Positions 7,421 to 16,606 of a stretch of 38,504 nt of DNA are shown in pieces; the stretch's first letter is position 1; each line of letters starts with the position of its first letter. The stretch spans positions 1 to 38,504 of the forward strand of contig JAMPIM010000014.1 of the NCBI GenBank assembly GCA_023662705.1, read 5' to 3'. Source of the stretch: Candidatus Gastranaerophilales bacterium. Its GTDB lineage: Bacteria; Cyanobacteriota; Vampirovibrionia; Gastranaerophilales; Gastranaerophilaceae. The notes below the pieces were generated by a model. That model made no database searches and was not told the DNA's origin. It saw only the letters and a program-made list of their open reading frames with translations. Position numbers and translations under genes: made by a program.

Positions 7421-8428
7421 ATGGAAGAGACAGAAATTTCAACACCCGTAGAAGAAGTTATTGAGGACACCTCAGCAACAGTTGAGCCTGTAGAAACAGA
7501 TACCTCAACAGCAGAGCCCGAAGAAGCTGTTGAAACGGCTGAAATTGAAGCTACAGAAGGAGGAGAAACACCTCCGGAACAAACTCTTTATGCAGGAAAA
7601 TACAAATCGGTTGAAGAGTTAGAAAAGGGCTACAGTGAAGCGCAGAAGCTTATTAACAAGTCATCAGAGTATGAAAAAAAGTACAACGAGTTGTTGCAAC
7701 AGCGTGAAACAGAAGCTCAAAAAGTACAGCAAGAGCAGTTAAAACAAGCTCAAATACGTGGATTTAACTCAGTAGAGCAGGCGCAGATTGCTGACGCGGT
7801 TCAAGTGGCAGAATTAGAGCATTTTGCAAATAATTTGAACCTTATTGACCCGCAGAATATTGAACAGGTTCGTGCATATCTGGCTGAATACTATAAAACC
7901 GCCCATCCTGCTTATTTAGATGAAGCGAAGAAGTATTTCCCAAGTAGCTTCTTGGAAAAAACAGCAATCGAAAAATCCAAATATGAAGCACAGCTTCTAA
8001 ATCAGTATGAAACACAGCGAGCAGAAGAGCAGGACAAGGCTAGTAAAGAGCTTGCAGAGGTATTGAAAACTGAATATACGGAATTTCTTGCCGATATTAA
8101 TGAAAACGAAGGTAAAGCGCAAGCTTTAAAGGCGTTTTGTGATGTTGGTTCGATTAATTCCAAAGAAGATATGCAGCTATTCACCCAAATTTATTCACAG
8201 ATTGCTGAGTACGAAAGAGCACAGGCATTAAAAGAGTTGGAAGCAGAGAAAACCATTAAGGAAACAAAAGAAAAAGCCGTAATTGAATCAACCGGAAGCG
8301 GAGTCAAAGCGCAAGGAGAACTTAAAGAAGCTTATTCTGAGGCAGAAGTCTATAAAATGTCTCCTGCAAAATTTGATGAGCTCTATAGCAAGTACGGTGA
8401 AGAGTTTACAAAAAGAATCAAAGGTTAA
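7421..8428 (+). CDS. Scaffolding protein
   Basis: 335 aa, strongly charged. Residues 1-55 are an acidic Glu/Thr/Val-rich disordered head, and from about residue 58 (YAGKYKSVEELEKGYSEAQK) the protein is almost entirely helical with long coiled-coil stretches. The motif YKSVEELEKGYxEAQKLI is widespread near the N-terminus of phage scaffolds. It precedes the major capsid gene by 13 bp. Scaffolds guide capsid assembly and are then lost. No protease domain is visible. Confidence 0.85.
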   Translation: MEETEISTPVEEVIEDTSATVEPVETDTSTAEPEEAVETAEIEATEGGETPPEQTLYAGKYKSVEELEKGYSEAQKLINKSSEYEKKYNELLQQRETEAQKVQQEQLKQAQIRGFNSVEQAQIADAVQVAELEHFANNLNLIDPQNIEQVRAYLAEYYKTAHPAYLDEAKKYFPSSFLEKTAIEKSKYEAQLLNQYETQRAEEQDKASKELAEVLKTEYTEFLADINENEGKAQALKAFCDVGSINSKEDMQLFTQIYSQIAEYERAQALKELEAEKTIKETKEKAVIESTGSGVKAQGELKEAYSEAEVYKMSPAKFDELYSKYGEEFTKRIKG

Positions 8429-8441
8429 AAAGGAGTTTTAA

Positions 8442-9338
8442 ATGGCAACAGAGGTAACAGATACAATTATTAAGGGATTATATACAAATCCTGTATTCTC
8501 TCAATTGATGAGACGAAATCTAGACAAACAATCCGTATGGTATGATTTAGTAAATCACAAGTATGAAGATGCTTTAAAAAGTAAAGGCGACAGAGTAGTA
8601 ATTTATCAAGCGGGAGACATTACTCTTAGGGATTATGTTAAGGGTGAAGATATGACCTTTGACGATCCGGAAGGCAATAAAATTGAAGTCGAATTGTCAC
8701 AGCAAAAATACTTTGGTTTTTCTCTTGAAGATATTGATGTTAAGCAGTCTGAAATCAAAGGACTTGGCGAAAAATATATTGACAGAGCACAAACTACTAT
8801 TACACTTGCGAAAGATAGCTTTATTGCTACAAAAATATGGGATGGTTTAAGCAGCGATAACCTGTTTGAAAGTGTTGCAATCACAAAAGATAATGTATAC
8901 AATCTCCTAACCCGTCTAATGGCGCGTTTAAGTTGGGCGAGTGCTGTTAAGGCAAACGGAACAGGGTATGATGGCAAACGTCCTTGGCTTGTTGTAGACC
9001 CTGATGTTTTAGGGGTAATTTTACAAGCTCCTGAAACAACAAGCGCAACCGAATCAGGATTCAAAACAACACGAGAAGGTACTGTAGCAAGATTAGCAGG
9101 GTTTGATATTAAAGTATCAAATAATTCAGATGAGAAAGCAGATACAAGACGAATCATCGCAGGTACTACAGAAGGTTTTGCATACGTAGACCAGATTGCA
9201 AAAACCAAAGTCCAGCCTGCTGAAAAGCGTTTTGCGACAAACTACTCCGGTTTGTATCTATATGGTGGTGATGTTATTCAGGAAAAAGCACTTGCGGGTG
9301 TTCCTGTAACTTTACCTAGCTTGCAAACAGGAGCGTAA
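8442..9338 (+). CDS. Major capsid protein
   Basis: 298 aa, preceded by the strongest ribosome site in the region (AAAAAGGAG). Position directly after the scaffold and before a terminator, size, and sequence features (a T-rich N-arm, a central glycine-rich loop region, the late segment YSGLYLYGGDVIQEKALAGV) fit an HK97-fold podovirus shell protein. The gene is followed at 9347-9375 by a terminator, a common way to make capsid mRNA more abundant than the distal message. Confidence 0.85.
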   Translation: MATEVTDTIIKGLYTNPVFSQLMRRNLDKQSVWYDLVNHKYEDALKSKGDRVVIYQAGDITLRDYVKGEDMTFDDPEGNKIEVELSQQKYFGFSLEDIDVKQSEIKGLGEKYIDRAQTTITLAKDSFIATKIWDGLSSDNLFESVAITKDNVYNLLTRLMARLSWASAVKANGTGYDGKRPWLVVDPDVLGVILQAPETTSATESGFKTTREGTVARLAGFDIKVSNNSDEKADTRRIIAGTTEGFAYVDQIAKTKVQPAEKRFATNYSGLYLYGGDVIQEKALAGVPVTLPSLQTGA

Positions 9339-9346
9339 GGGATTAT

Positions 9347-9375
9347 AGCAGGGGAGATTTTTCTCCTCTGCTTTT
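9347..9375 (+). terminator. Intrinsic terminator after the capsid gene
   Basis: AGCAGGGGAGA pairs with TCTCCTCTGCT (one G-T wobble) around a 4-nt loop, followed by TTTT. It is likely leaky because structural genes continue downstream with no clear new promoter. Confidence 0.75.
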
Positions 9376-9392
9376 AAAAAGAAAGGATTACA

Positions 9393-9689
9393 ATGACTAA
9401 TAAAACAAAAACACAAAAGGTCACTATAAAACCTACGCAGGAAGAGCGTATTATGGGAGCACAAGATACTACAAAAACTGTTTTAATAGTTGATTATACT
9501 TCTCATAAGGTACGTTATCTTGTTGAAAATCTCGTAAAAAATAGAAAATATGAGCTTAATGGTTATGAAATCGGGGCTATTTTAGGTACAGACAATACAG
9601 CCCGACAACAATTACGAGAAGGTGCAAAAGAGGTTGTCTTAAAAGATTCTAAGGGAAAAGATACTTACAAAATTGAGGTAATTGGCTAA
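9393..9689 (+). CDS. Unknown small protein between capsid and adaptor
   Basis: 98 aa, unrecognised. Residues 1-20 are basic and probably disordered; the rest looks like a small alpha/beta domain (TVLIVDYTSHKVRYLVENLV). The start has AGAAAGGA. It overlaps the next gene by one base (TAATG), implying translational coupling with the adaptor. A head-decoration or head-completion role is possible from position only. Confidence 0.7.
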   Translation: MTNKTKTQKVTIKPTQEERIMGAQDTTKTVLIVDYTSHKVRYLVENLVKNRKYELNGYEIGAILGTDNTARQQLREGAKEVVLKDSKGKDTYKIEVIG

Positions 9690-10357
9690 TGACTGTTACT
9701 GCACAAAGGTTATTAACAGAGTTGGGGCGGAGAGCTTGGAGCGGATTCAATGCGGATGACATGGATTTTGACAGTGAAGACAGTCTCCAAGCTCAAACCG
9801 AGCTTAATTTTGCTTTGAGATATTTGATAAATCTTGAAGATTTTCCGTTTAAAGCAAAAGAACACCCCATCGAAACTGACAACGGTGTAGAGTTTTATAC
9901 AAAACATGATGGTCAAATTACAAATATTTATAATGTTGATACATTAGAGTCTTTGCAGTTCATAGGTGATTCTACTGACTATGACAAAGAAGCATACGGA
10001 GAACCTACACATTTTTGGATTAATTACAACAATCCTAAGCAGCAAATAAGGTTATACCCTATACCAAACGAGATTTATAACTACAATGCCGTTTACAATC
10101 AATATATGCCTATTATTGATAAAGGCAAGAAAGTTAAAAAATTTGAGTTTGAAAATGCAGACGACTTTATCAATATGCCTGAAAACCTAGAATTTTTGTT
10201 TATGGATTGTGTTGTATTAAGAACAATGATAACAAACAACAAAGACGATCAGGACGAAAACTATCAGCCAATGATAAAAGAGTTTGAGGAAGCTTGGAAA
10301 GTTTTCAAAAGAGCATGCAAGCCTGTAAGAGTAGAAAATAGAGTTTTAGGATTATAA
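9689..10357 (+). CDS. Head-to-tail adaptor (T7 gp11 / P22 gp4-like)
   Basis: 222 aa. The N-terminus (TVTAQRLLTELGRRAWSG), the alternation of helices with a central beta segment (TKHDGQITNIYNVDTLESLQ) and the length match adaptor or tail-tubular A proteins that sit below the portal ring. The order capsid, small protein, adaptor, nozzle is the standard podovirus order. It is coupled to the preceding gene by TAATG and separated from the nozzle gene by 2 bp. Confidence 0.75.
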   Translation: MTVTAQRLLTELGRRAWSGFNADDMDFDSEDSLQAQTELNFALRYLINLEDFPFKAKEHPIETDNGVEFYTKHDGQITNIYNVDTLESLQFIGDSTDYDKEAYGEPTHFWINYNNPKQQIRLYPIPNEIYNYNAVYNQYMPIIDKGKKVKKFEFENADDFINMPENLEFLFMDCVVLRTMITNNKDDQDENYQPMIKEFEEAWKVFKRACKPVRVENRVLGL

Positions 10358-10359
10358 AA

Positions 10360-11985
10360 ATGGCGTACTTAATAGAACCCTTAATATACGAAAAGTTTCG
10401 AGGTATCAGAGAATATAACGGTGTTAACGCAGGCGGAGAAATCTCCGCTATTGCTTGTAATAATGTTGAACTGGTTCAAACCGAAATAGGTGCTAACACT
10501 GGTATCAAGAGTATGAACGGTAACATAACAGCATATAATATTCCCGTGGGTTATTCAATTAAAGGTATTTTTGCAAGTCAGCAGGATGATAGGGTCTACA
10601 AGCTTATTTATGCCGAAGGAGCACCGGAAACACCAGAGAGTGAAGAACAAGAAAAAAAAGGCGTATTATTCTATATAAATCTTGCAGACCAACCGGAAAT
10701 AATTATTGATAATCTCACTCCTACGGGGCAGTGTAACGGGTTAACAATGTCTTCATCTGCATTTGATGTTTTTGTATTCACAAATGGAGTTGAAGCAAAA
10801 ACCGTTTGTTTTACACTTGATGAAGCTTATAAAAACTCTATCCAAAACTACAATCCTGTTGATATTGGTGTTGGATATGTCGCAGATATTGTTGCTGAGG
10901 ATTATTTGGGGCGTAAAGTTAAGTGGTTATCTATGACTGAATGGAATGGATTTCTGGTTGTTGCTTCTGAATATGGCGTACATGCCTCACATCAGAATGA
11001 TATCTATCTTTGGAACGAAAATCCGCAAGATTTAGCAGATGCATGGTATATTGATTTTTCAAAGAAAATAACTGCTGTTTTCGCCTTTACAGGCGGATTA
11101 TATATCTTCACTGATACAGATTGTACATTATTGAATACTACACCGAATGATACTACAAACTCTGTAATGAAAACTTCGGCAGGTATCGGGTGTTATTCTT
11201 ATCAATCAATAGTTAAGCACGATTTGTATCTATTTTTCTATGACAATAACCAGAAAAATATCTATTACCTTTCCGCGACTGATACCACAGGGCAAATTAA
11301 ACCTGCGGGCCCAGTTGCTAAAGAAATTCAGTCCTATTTTTCAGATATTAAGTCATTTAAAATGTATTCTTGTATCTATAACACCAGAAACGAAATTTGG
11401 TGCCTAATAGATAAAAATATATTGATTTACGACTATGCTCAAAATGAATGGGTTACACGACAAGAACAAGATTTGAACTCACTAGCACTAATTGAAAATA
11501 CAATTTTTTCAGGAGGAACAAATAACAATGTATATGTTGAATCCGAAAATATAGATTATTCAGGTCAGTTTTTCCCTAGTGTCTATAAGACAACCTATAT
11601 TAATGCAGGGTCTAATTCGAATTTAAAGAAGCAGAAGACACCGTTACTTATAACCCTTAATACCGATTATGTCAATGATTTTTGGGTTCAATTGACTATT
11701 AATAACAAAGCAAAAAACCCGAAACGTGTCAAAGTTTATCAAAGCAGGCAGGGCGTTTATGGGCCTGAGGACGACAATGTAGAACCGTTACCCATTAACA
11801 TATTCGGGATTGCAAGATATTCTGAGGAGAAGACATATCAAAAGACCGTAGTAGAAATATCCACTCCTCAAACCTGGTATACTTTAGGTGTCAAGATATT
11901 TACCGATACTATGGGGCAAGGATTTTATATCCAGTCTATGGAGTTGAAGAATATTAAGATGAAGACAAAGACTAAAGGGCGCTAG
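10360..11985 (+). CDS. Tail nozzle / tail tubular protein B-like
   Basis: 541 aa, beta-rich throughout with repeated blade-like segments (for example VYKLIYAEG, NEIWCLIDKNILIYDYAQNEWVTRQ), as in the beta-propeller nozzles T7 gp12 and P22 gp10. An N-terminal segment (FRGIREYNGVNAGGEI) resembles the start of such stabilisation proteins. It directly follows the adaptor and precedes the putative ejection proteins. It is expected to close the tail and to carry fibre attachment. Confidence 0.75.
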   Translation: MAYLIEPLIYEKFRGIREYNGVNAGGEISAIACNNVELVQTEIGANTGIKSMNGNITAYNIPVGYSIKGIFASQQDDRVYKLIYAEGAPETPESEEQEKKGVLFYINLADQPEIIIDNLTPTGQCNGLTMSSSAFDVFVFTNGVEAKTVCFTLDEAYKNSIQNYNPVDIGVGYVADIVAEDYLGRKVKWLSMTEWNGFLVVASEYGVHASHQNDIYLWNENPQDLADAWYIDFSKKITAVFAFTGGLYIFTDTDCTLLNTTPNDTTNSVMKTSAGIGCYSYQSIVKHDLYLFFYDNNQKNIYYLSATDTTGQIKPAGPVAKEIQSYFSDIKSFKMYSCIYNTRNEIWCLIDKNILIYDYAQNEWVTRQEQDLNSLALIENTIFSGGTNNNVYVESENIDYSGQFFPSVYKTTYINAGSNSNLKKQKTPLLITLNTDYVNDFWVQLTINNKAKNPKRVKVYQSRQGVYGPEDDNVEPLPINIFGIARYSEEKTYQKTVVEISTPQTWYTLGVKIFTDTMGQGFYIQSMELKNIKMKTKTKGR

Positions 11986-12000
11986 GGGTAAATAACTAAA

Positions 12001-12117
12001 ATGTTTCGTATTGACCCCAACCTAAAAATCCAATACAAAACCAATAGGCGCAGTCAAAAACAAACCAAATTAAAAACAAAATTAATAAAATTTTCAAAAC
12101 TTTCCAAATTTTTTTAA
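12001..12117 (+). CDS. Possible 38-aa basic protein
   Basis: Starts with ATG at 12001, 12 nt after AGGGG, and encodes a very basic peptide (Lys/Arg/Gln-rich, ends SKLSKFF). It fills most of the 156-bp gap after the nozzle gene. No homologue is recognised, and the A-rich composition makes Lys codons likely by chance, so this is uncertain. Confidence 0.3.
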   Translation: MFRIDPNLKIQYKTNRRSQKQTKLKTKLIKFSKLSKFF

Positions 12118-12141
12118 GCATAGGAGCATAATACAACAAAT

Positions 12142-12537
12142 ATGACAAAAAACCAACTTTTTAACTATTTAACAGGGCAAATAAATCAAACTCCGGAGGC
12201 AAGATACTATAATTATAACTTAAATCCCCGATTAGCTGATTTTAATCGTGCCGATACTGTAAATATGTCCGATGAAGAAATGAATAAATTTAGACATGTA
12301 GCAGGTACTAAGCAAGTTATGAATGATTGGGGTGCTTTTAATGGTATTCGAGCTGTATTAGGTAAAGAAGTAAGAGATTTAATGACGGGCGGTGATAGCA
12401 AAAAAGACACTCTATATGACTTAGTGAATGACGCGAGAGGAGTAAAATTATATTTCAAACAACCTGATTTGGATGAAACATCTTTATACAATCATGTTTT
12501 TAATAATTACATTAAACCATACAGGATATCAAAATGA
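12142..12537 (+). CDS. Unknown 131-aa structural-module protein, copy B
   Basis: Paralogue of the protein at 6742-7137 with the same length and the same core NRADTVNMSDEEMNKFRHVA. The N-terminal 25 residues and residues 68-105 differ strongly from copy A. A 90-bp core is almost identical in DNA between copies with silent differences only, indicating recent gene conversion or duplication of the core. A TAGGAG ribosome site lies unusually far upstream, as in copy A. It overlaps the next gene by 4 bp (ATGA), so it is translated together with the gp13-like protein. Function unknown. Confidence 0.75.
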   Translation: MTKNQLFNYLTGQINQTPEARYYNYNLNPRLADFNRADTVNMSDEEMNKFRHVAGTKQVMNDWGAFNGIRAVLGKEVRDLMTGGDSKKDTLYDLVNDARGVKLYFKQPDLDETSLYNHVFNNYIKPYRISK

Positions 12538-12908
12538 TTATAGACCGTTGCAGAAATACAGAAGAATTGAAAAAGCTTTATGAGAGCCGTCCTATGCCCT
12601 CACAATACGATTTTGAATGGTTGGTTAACAATCCTAACCTATTTTGCTTTTATGATGAAGCAGAGGGTTTCCTGAGGGGATTTATAACAGTTCAGGTTGA
12701 AGACGGAGAATTAACTTTATCGGGAACAAGTATCAGGGGAAATTTTCAAGATAATATTGATGCAATAAATAAAGTTTGCGAAGCATTCAAACAGGATATC
12801 TATGCTTATACACCATTGAAGCACGCAGGATTAGTTTTGAAAAAAGCCGGATTTAAAAAGATTGATAATGATAGGTATATAAGGAGATTTGAACATGGGA
12901 AAATCTAA
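12534..12908 (+). CDS. GNAT-like protein resembling T7 gp13
   Basis: 124 aa. The pattern of an N-terminal helix, a beta pair (FCFYDEAEGFLRGFITVQVEDGELT split by a turn) and a C-terminal HAGLVLKKAGFKKI segment is like small GNAT acetyltransferase folds. T7 gp13, encoded at the same place between the nozzle and the internal virion proteins, has a similar make-up. The acetyl-CoA loop is not obvious, so catalysis is doubtful and a morphogenesis role is more likely. This is recognition by pattern and position, not by alignment. Confidence 0.5.
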   Translation: MIIDRCRNTEELKKLYESRPMPSQYDFEWLVNNPNLFCFYDEAEGFLRGFITVQVEDGELTLSGTSIRGNFQDNIDAINKVCEAFKQDIYAYTPLKHAGLVLKKAGFKKIDNDRYIRRFEHGKI

Positions 12909-13506
12909 AAAAGCACCGGGTTATGCAACAACATCATACGATACAGGCGGATTATTCGGAAAATCTACAACATCAAGCAAAGGAACAACCTATAATCCGA
13001 CAGACTATATAACGACGGCAGGTAATACCGCTTGGAGCGGATTAAATAACACTCTCGCAAGCTTGGGAAGTAATGATTATTCAAATGATCCGAATTTCCA
13101 AGTTTATCAGAATAATTTGAATAGGCAGATGTCACAAAATTATGATGCAAATGTTTTATCAGCTCTCGCTAACAGAGGGCTTATGCGTTCAAGTGGGTTA
13201 CAGGCTGCTACAAATGCATTCGGTGATACTTTAGCAAACCAAACAGCGAATTTATATGATAGTTATTATAACAGAATGAGTAACAATTTAAGTAATTACC
13301 AGAACACACTGAATAATTTGTATAACTATATTACAGGAGTGAATCAAGGTTCGCAGCAAAATTCGCAAAACGTAAGTAATTATAATATGGCTCAATACCA
13401 AGCTCAACAAGCTAATAAAAATAATTTATTTAGCAATTTGGCTAATGTTGCAGGAACTGTAGCAGGAGCAGCCGCGGGCGGTCCTATAGGGGCAGCAGCC
13501 CAATAA
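12895..13506 (+). CDS. Putative ejection / internal virion protein 1
   Basis: 203 aa starting at the ATG at 12895 behind AGGAGA; it overlaps the previous gene by 14 bp. It is rich in Asn, Gln, Ser and Tyr with an amphipathic helical middle (QNNLNRQMSQNYDANVLSAL) and ends in a hydrophobic Gly/Ala tail (AGTVAGAAAGGPIGAAAQ) able to insert in or cross a membrane. This matches small ejection proteins of podoviruses (T7 gp14 and P22 gp7 types). It is the first of three consecutive candidates. Confidence 0.65.
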   Translation: MGKSKKAPGYATTSYDTGGLFGKSTTSSKGTTYNPTDYITTAGNTAWSGLNNTLASLGSNDYSNDPNFQVYQNNLNRQMSQNYDANVLSALANRGLMRSSGLQAATNAFGDTLANQTANLYDSYYNRMSNNLSNYQNTLNNLYNYITGVNQGSQQNSQNVSNYNMAQYQAQQANKNNLFSNLANVAGTVAGAAAGGPIGAAAQ

Positions 13507-13524
13507 TTATAAAATGAGGTAAAA

Positions 13525-14901
13525 ATGGCTAACTTATTTGATTTATTAAAAGGAACTGGGAACTCTATTAAAAACGCGGGGAATACATTATATAACCGTA
13601 TCATTCAACGTAATGACGATACAATAACACCCCAAATAGCACCATTACAAATGACAGAAGATGGGCGCAAAGATAATGCTGCAAGTCTTGCGCTTAAAAA
13701 TAAGACAACTCCTTTGACTTTCGGGGAGCGAATGCTAGGACGAACTATGGAAGAAGATTTCCAGACCATTGACCCTAAAACAGGTGAAACAAAGATGGAA
13801 ACACTTGTGAACTATCGCCCCGGATTATTAAATGATATAGCAGGTGGTTATAAAGAAAACCGTTTTACTCCTGCAAGTTTAAATAATTTTGGACAAAATG
13901 CTCTTGAAGGAGGCAGAGGGAAAGGTTTTGGCTACAGACTCGGAGAGGGGTTAGGCTCTTTAGCTAGATTTGGTGAGAGCCCCCTAGGTCGTAGTTTATT
14001 GGTCGGTGGCATTATTGGTGCAAGTGGTGGAAGCGGATTAGAAGCACTCGCTTACGGTGGTACTGCGGGTATGTTAAATCAAGCTAACAGAAGTGCAGAT
14101 AGAATTTACAGAGATGATTTAATTCAGTCACAGCAAAATGCATTGAAGAATTCGCCAGAGTTTGCAAAGTTGGGAGAAACCGAGGAAGGACAAACAGAGC
14201 AGCAAAGACAGTTGCAGAATATTGCTGATAATATTTATGCGCAAAAAGGATATATTAATAAAGATATCTATTCCAACTTGATTAGAACACAGCAGTTGAG
14301 AGATGATGCGGATTGGAAGAGGTTGTATTTTGACGCGCAACAAGCTAATTTAAAAGAACAACAAGAATGGAGAAAGCAACAAGCGCAAATGCAAAGGCAA
14401 GAAGCCGCAGCTAATAGGGCTGTCCAGATGAGAGGGCAGGACTTGAATTATGAACTTGGCAGGGAAAGATTAGAAAATCAAGGGCAATATGGATTGAGTA
14501 AAGCAGACCAAAAAATTATTAATGAAAACAACCAGACTTTAGCAGATATTAATGCAGGTTTACAACTTATTGAAGAAAATCCGAACGCATATTCTTGGAT
14601 AAAAGGTAAATTAGGGGCAGATATAACAAACAGGCTTGACCCTAAAGGAATTAAAGCAAGAACGGCAATTGATAATATTACAGCGGTATATAGAAAATGG
14701 CTAACCGGTGCTCAAATGTCAGATGCAGAAAGAAAAGCTTATGAACGTTTCTTACCTGCGCCTACAGATAATTACCAAACAGTAAAAGCAAAGCTTGAAG
14801 GTATGCGTGATAGTATTCAAAGAAAAAATGATGTTATATCAAACAACTATGGCAATAACATTGGTTTAAGCAGTAATAACGACCCATTAGGCATTTTGTA
14901 A
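13525..14901 (+). CDS. Putative ejection / internal virion protein 2
   Basis: 458 aa. Residues 100-190 contain a Gly-rich hydrophobic segment (SLLVGGIIGASGGSGLEAL). Residues 195-330 are a long Gln/Glu/Arg-rich coiled coil, and the C-terminal part is helical (KAYERFLPAPTDNYQTVKAK). Such a mix of membrane-active and coiled-coil parts is usual for ejection proteins that build the trans-envelope channel. Neighbours on both sides are of the same type. Sequence alone cannot say which T7/P22 counterpart it equals. Confidence 0.65.
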   Translation: MANLFDLLKGTGNSIKNAGNTLYNRIIQRNDDTITPQIAPLQMTEDGRKDNAASLALKNKTTPLTFGERMLGRTMEEDFQTIDPKTGETKMETLVNYRPGLLNDIAGGYKENRFTPASLNNFGQNALEGGRGKGFGYRLGEGLGSLARFGESPLGRSLLVGGIIGASGGSGLEALAYGGTAGMLNQANRSADRIYRDDLIQSQQNALKNSPEFAKLGETEEGQTEQQRQLQNIADNIYAQKGYINKDIYSNLIRTQQLRDDADWKRLYFDAQQANLKEQQEWRKQQAQMQRQEAAANRAVQMRGQDLNYELGRERLENQGQYGLSKADQKIINENNQTLADINAGLQLIEENPNAYSWIKGKLGADITNRLDPKGIKARTAIDNITAVYRKWLTGAQMSDAERKAYERFLPAPTDNYQTVKAKLEGMRDSIQRKNDVISNNYGNNIGLSSNNDPLGIL

Positions 14902-14913
14902 TTGAGGTTTAAA

Positions 14914-16578
14914 ATGGATTATAATGAGTTTTCAGAAAAAATTAAAGCTAAATATCCACAGTACAAGGATATGGATAATAGAGAGCTTGCTCAACGCATG
15001 GTCGCTAAGTATCCGCAATATAACGATGTAACCTTTGATGACACGGTTGCAACAAAGTCCAAGCAGGGTCTACATTGGCTTAGTCAAGATGAAATAAAAG
15101 CAAATGCTCAAAGAAATCTTGACGACCGTGCACATTATGAATCTGAACATCCTGTTTTGTCAAGATTGCAAAAGGATTTCGACCCAAGTTATAGAGCTCA
15201 ACAAAGCCGTTGGGAAAAACAAGCAGAATACGGAAGAAAAGCACCATTAAAAGAAGAACTTAAGGATTTTGGCGCAGGTTTAGCTTCACCGTTTATTCCC
15301 GCAGCAAATATTGTAACATCTATAGCAACAGGTGGGATTGGCGGAACTGCTAAAGGATTCTTGCCGTCTCTGGGTAGAGGAGCTGCTCAAGGTGCAATCC
15401 AAGGTGCTGTATCAGAAGGTTTAAATGAACTGGGAGATAACGGGTTAAGTACTAATATCTTGACAAAAACTGCAACAGGCGGAATCGGCGGAGGACTCGG
15501 AGGAGGAACGTTGCAAGGTGGCGGTTATGCGTTAGGACAATTAGGAAATTTAGCAAGTAAGCCTCTAAAGTATATAGGGGGGAAAGTTGTACAAGGAATT
15601 ACAGACTTAAAGCCAGAAACATTAGCACAATTAGTAAAGCCTAACTCCCAGGCACTAGATTTAACCGAGGAAGGTGCCCAAAATCTTTTGATGAATACTA
15701 CTGAACGTATACAAAAAGATTATGCTTCATTGATGGATGCAGCAGGACGGAAAGTCCAAGAAGCTGCTTTAAGATTACCAGAAGACAGAGGAGTTTTTGC
15801 TTCTTCTTTAAAAAATAGTCTTGACGATATTTATGCAGGTTATTCAACAAGTGGGAATAAGACTTTGAATGTAGCCTATAACAAAGCAGGAAATATTTAT
15901 GACAATATTAACAATTTGGTTGATAATGCTTCTAATATTCCTGATATTGGTACTATTAGTGCACCTAAATTGAATGACATTATGAATAATATTAAATCTT
16001 ATAATATTAAGTGGGACGACCCGAATGCGCAGTTAACAAACGGGATTCTGAAACAGATTTATGGCGATTATGCAAGAAGATTAGGGAATTTATCTCCAGA
16101 GTTGAGAAAAGCAAATAAAACTTATTCTCAATTAGCTAATTTTGAAGATAATGAAGGAGTAAGACGAATTTTACAGCCCGCAAAAACAGGCGATTTAGAT
16201 ATTCCATCAAGCGCACTGAGGAATTATAATTCGACAGTTACAAAAGGGAATACAAGCCGTAACATACAAGATTTAGAAAATATTCTGGTTGAGAACGGAA
16301 AACAACCATTTTTAAATGATGTTGATGATGTGAATGCTGCAATGGATTTATTAACCAGTGTAAAAAACGGACGAAACTTTTTGGGTGCGACAACATTGGC
16401 TAAAGGTCTTGCTACTCCTGCACTGAAAGCAGTAAGAGAGCTGAATCGCTCCGGGTTACCTGAGATTTATGCGAGAATGCAGCAACAAGTACCAGAGAGT
16501 GTAAGGCGGTTGTTGACTCCATTGGCAGTTAGAGGAGCTAATCAGATGTTGTATGGTGGAGTGAGTAATTATGAGTAA
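14914..16578 (+). CDS. Putative ejection / internal virion protein 3
   Basis: 554 aa from the ATG at 14914, placed after TGAGGTTT; a TTG 12 bp upstream is a worse start. Residues 1-40 hold two copies of KYPQYxDxxxxELAxxM-like units, a feature of several large internal virion proteins. Residues 110-200 are very Gly/Ala-rich with glycine-zipper hydrophobic stretches (ATGGIGGTAKGF, GGGLGGGTLQGG), probably membrane-inserting, and the rest is helical. It is the last gene of the rightward head/tail operon and ends inside a bidirectional terminator. Confidence 0.65.
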   Translation: MDYNEFSEKIKAKYPQYKDMDNRELAQRMVAKYPQYNDVTFDDTVATKSKQGLHWLSQDEIKANAQRNLDDRAHYESEHPVLSRLQKDFDPSYRAQQSRWEKQAEYGRKAPLKEELKDFGAGLASPFIPAANIVTSIATGGIGGTAKGFLPSLGRGAAQGAIQGAVSEGLNELGDNGLSTNILTKTATGGIGGGLGGGTLQGGGYALGQLGNLASKPLKYIGGKVVQGITDLKPETLAQLVKPNSQALDLTEEGAQNLLMNTTERIQKDYASLMDAAGRKVQEAALRLPEDRGVFASSLKNSLDDIYAGYSTSGNKTLNVAYNKAGNIYDNINNLVDNASNIPDIGTISAPKLNDIMNNIKSYNIKWDDPNAQLTNGILKQIYGDYARRLGNLSPELRKANKTYSQLANFEDNEGVRRILQPAKTGDLDIPSSALRNYNSTVTKGNTSRNIQDLENILVENGKQPFLNDVDDVNAAMDLLTSVKNGRNFLGATTLAKGLATPALKAVRELNRSGLPEIYARMQQQVPESVRRLLTPLAVRGANQMLYGGVSNYE

Positions 16579-16601
16579 AAAGAGGGCTAAGCCCTCTTTT
16601 T
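16577..16601. terminator. Bidirectional terminator between convergent genes
   Basis: AAAAAGAGGGC-taa-GCCCTCTTTTT has A and T runs on both sides and so works in both directions. It ends the rightward structural operon and the leftward gene pair at 17574-16607. Confidence 0.95.
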
Positions 16602-16606
16602 ATCGT

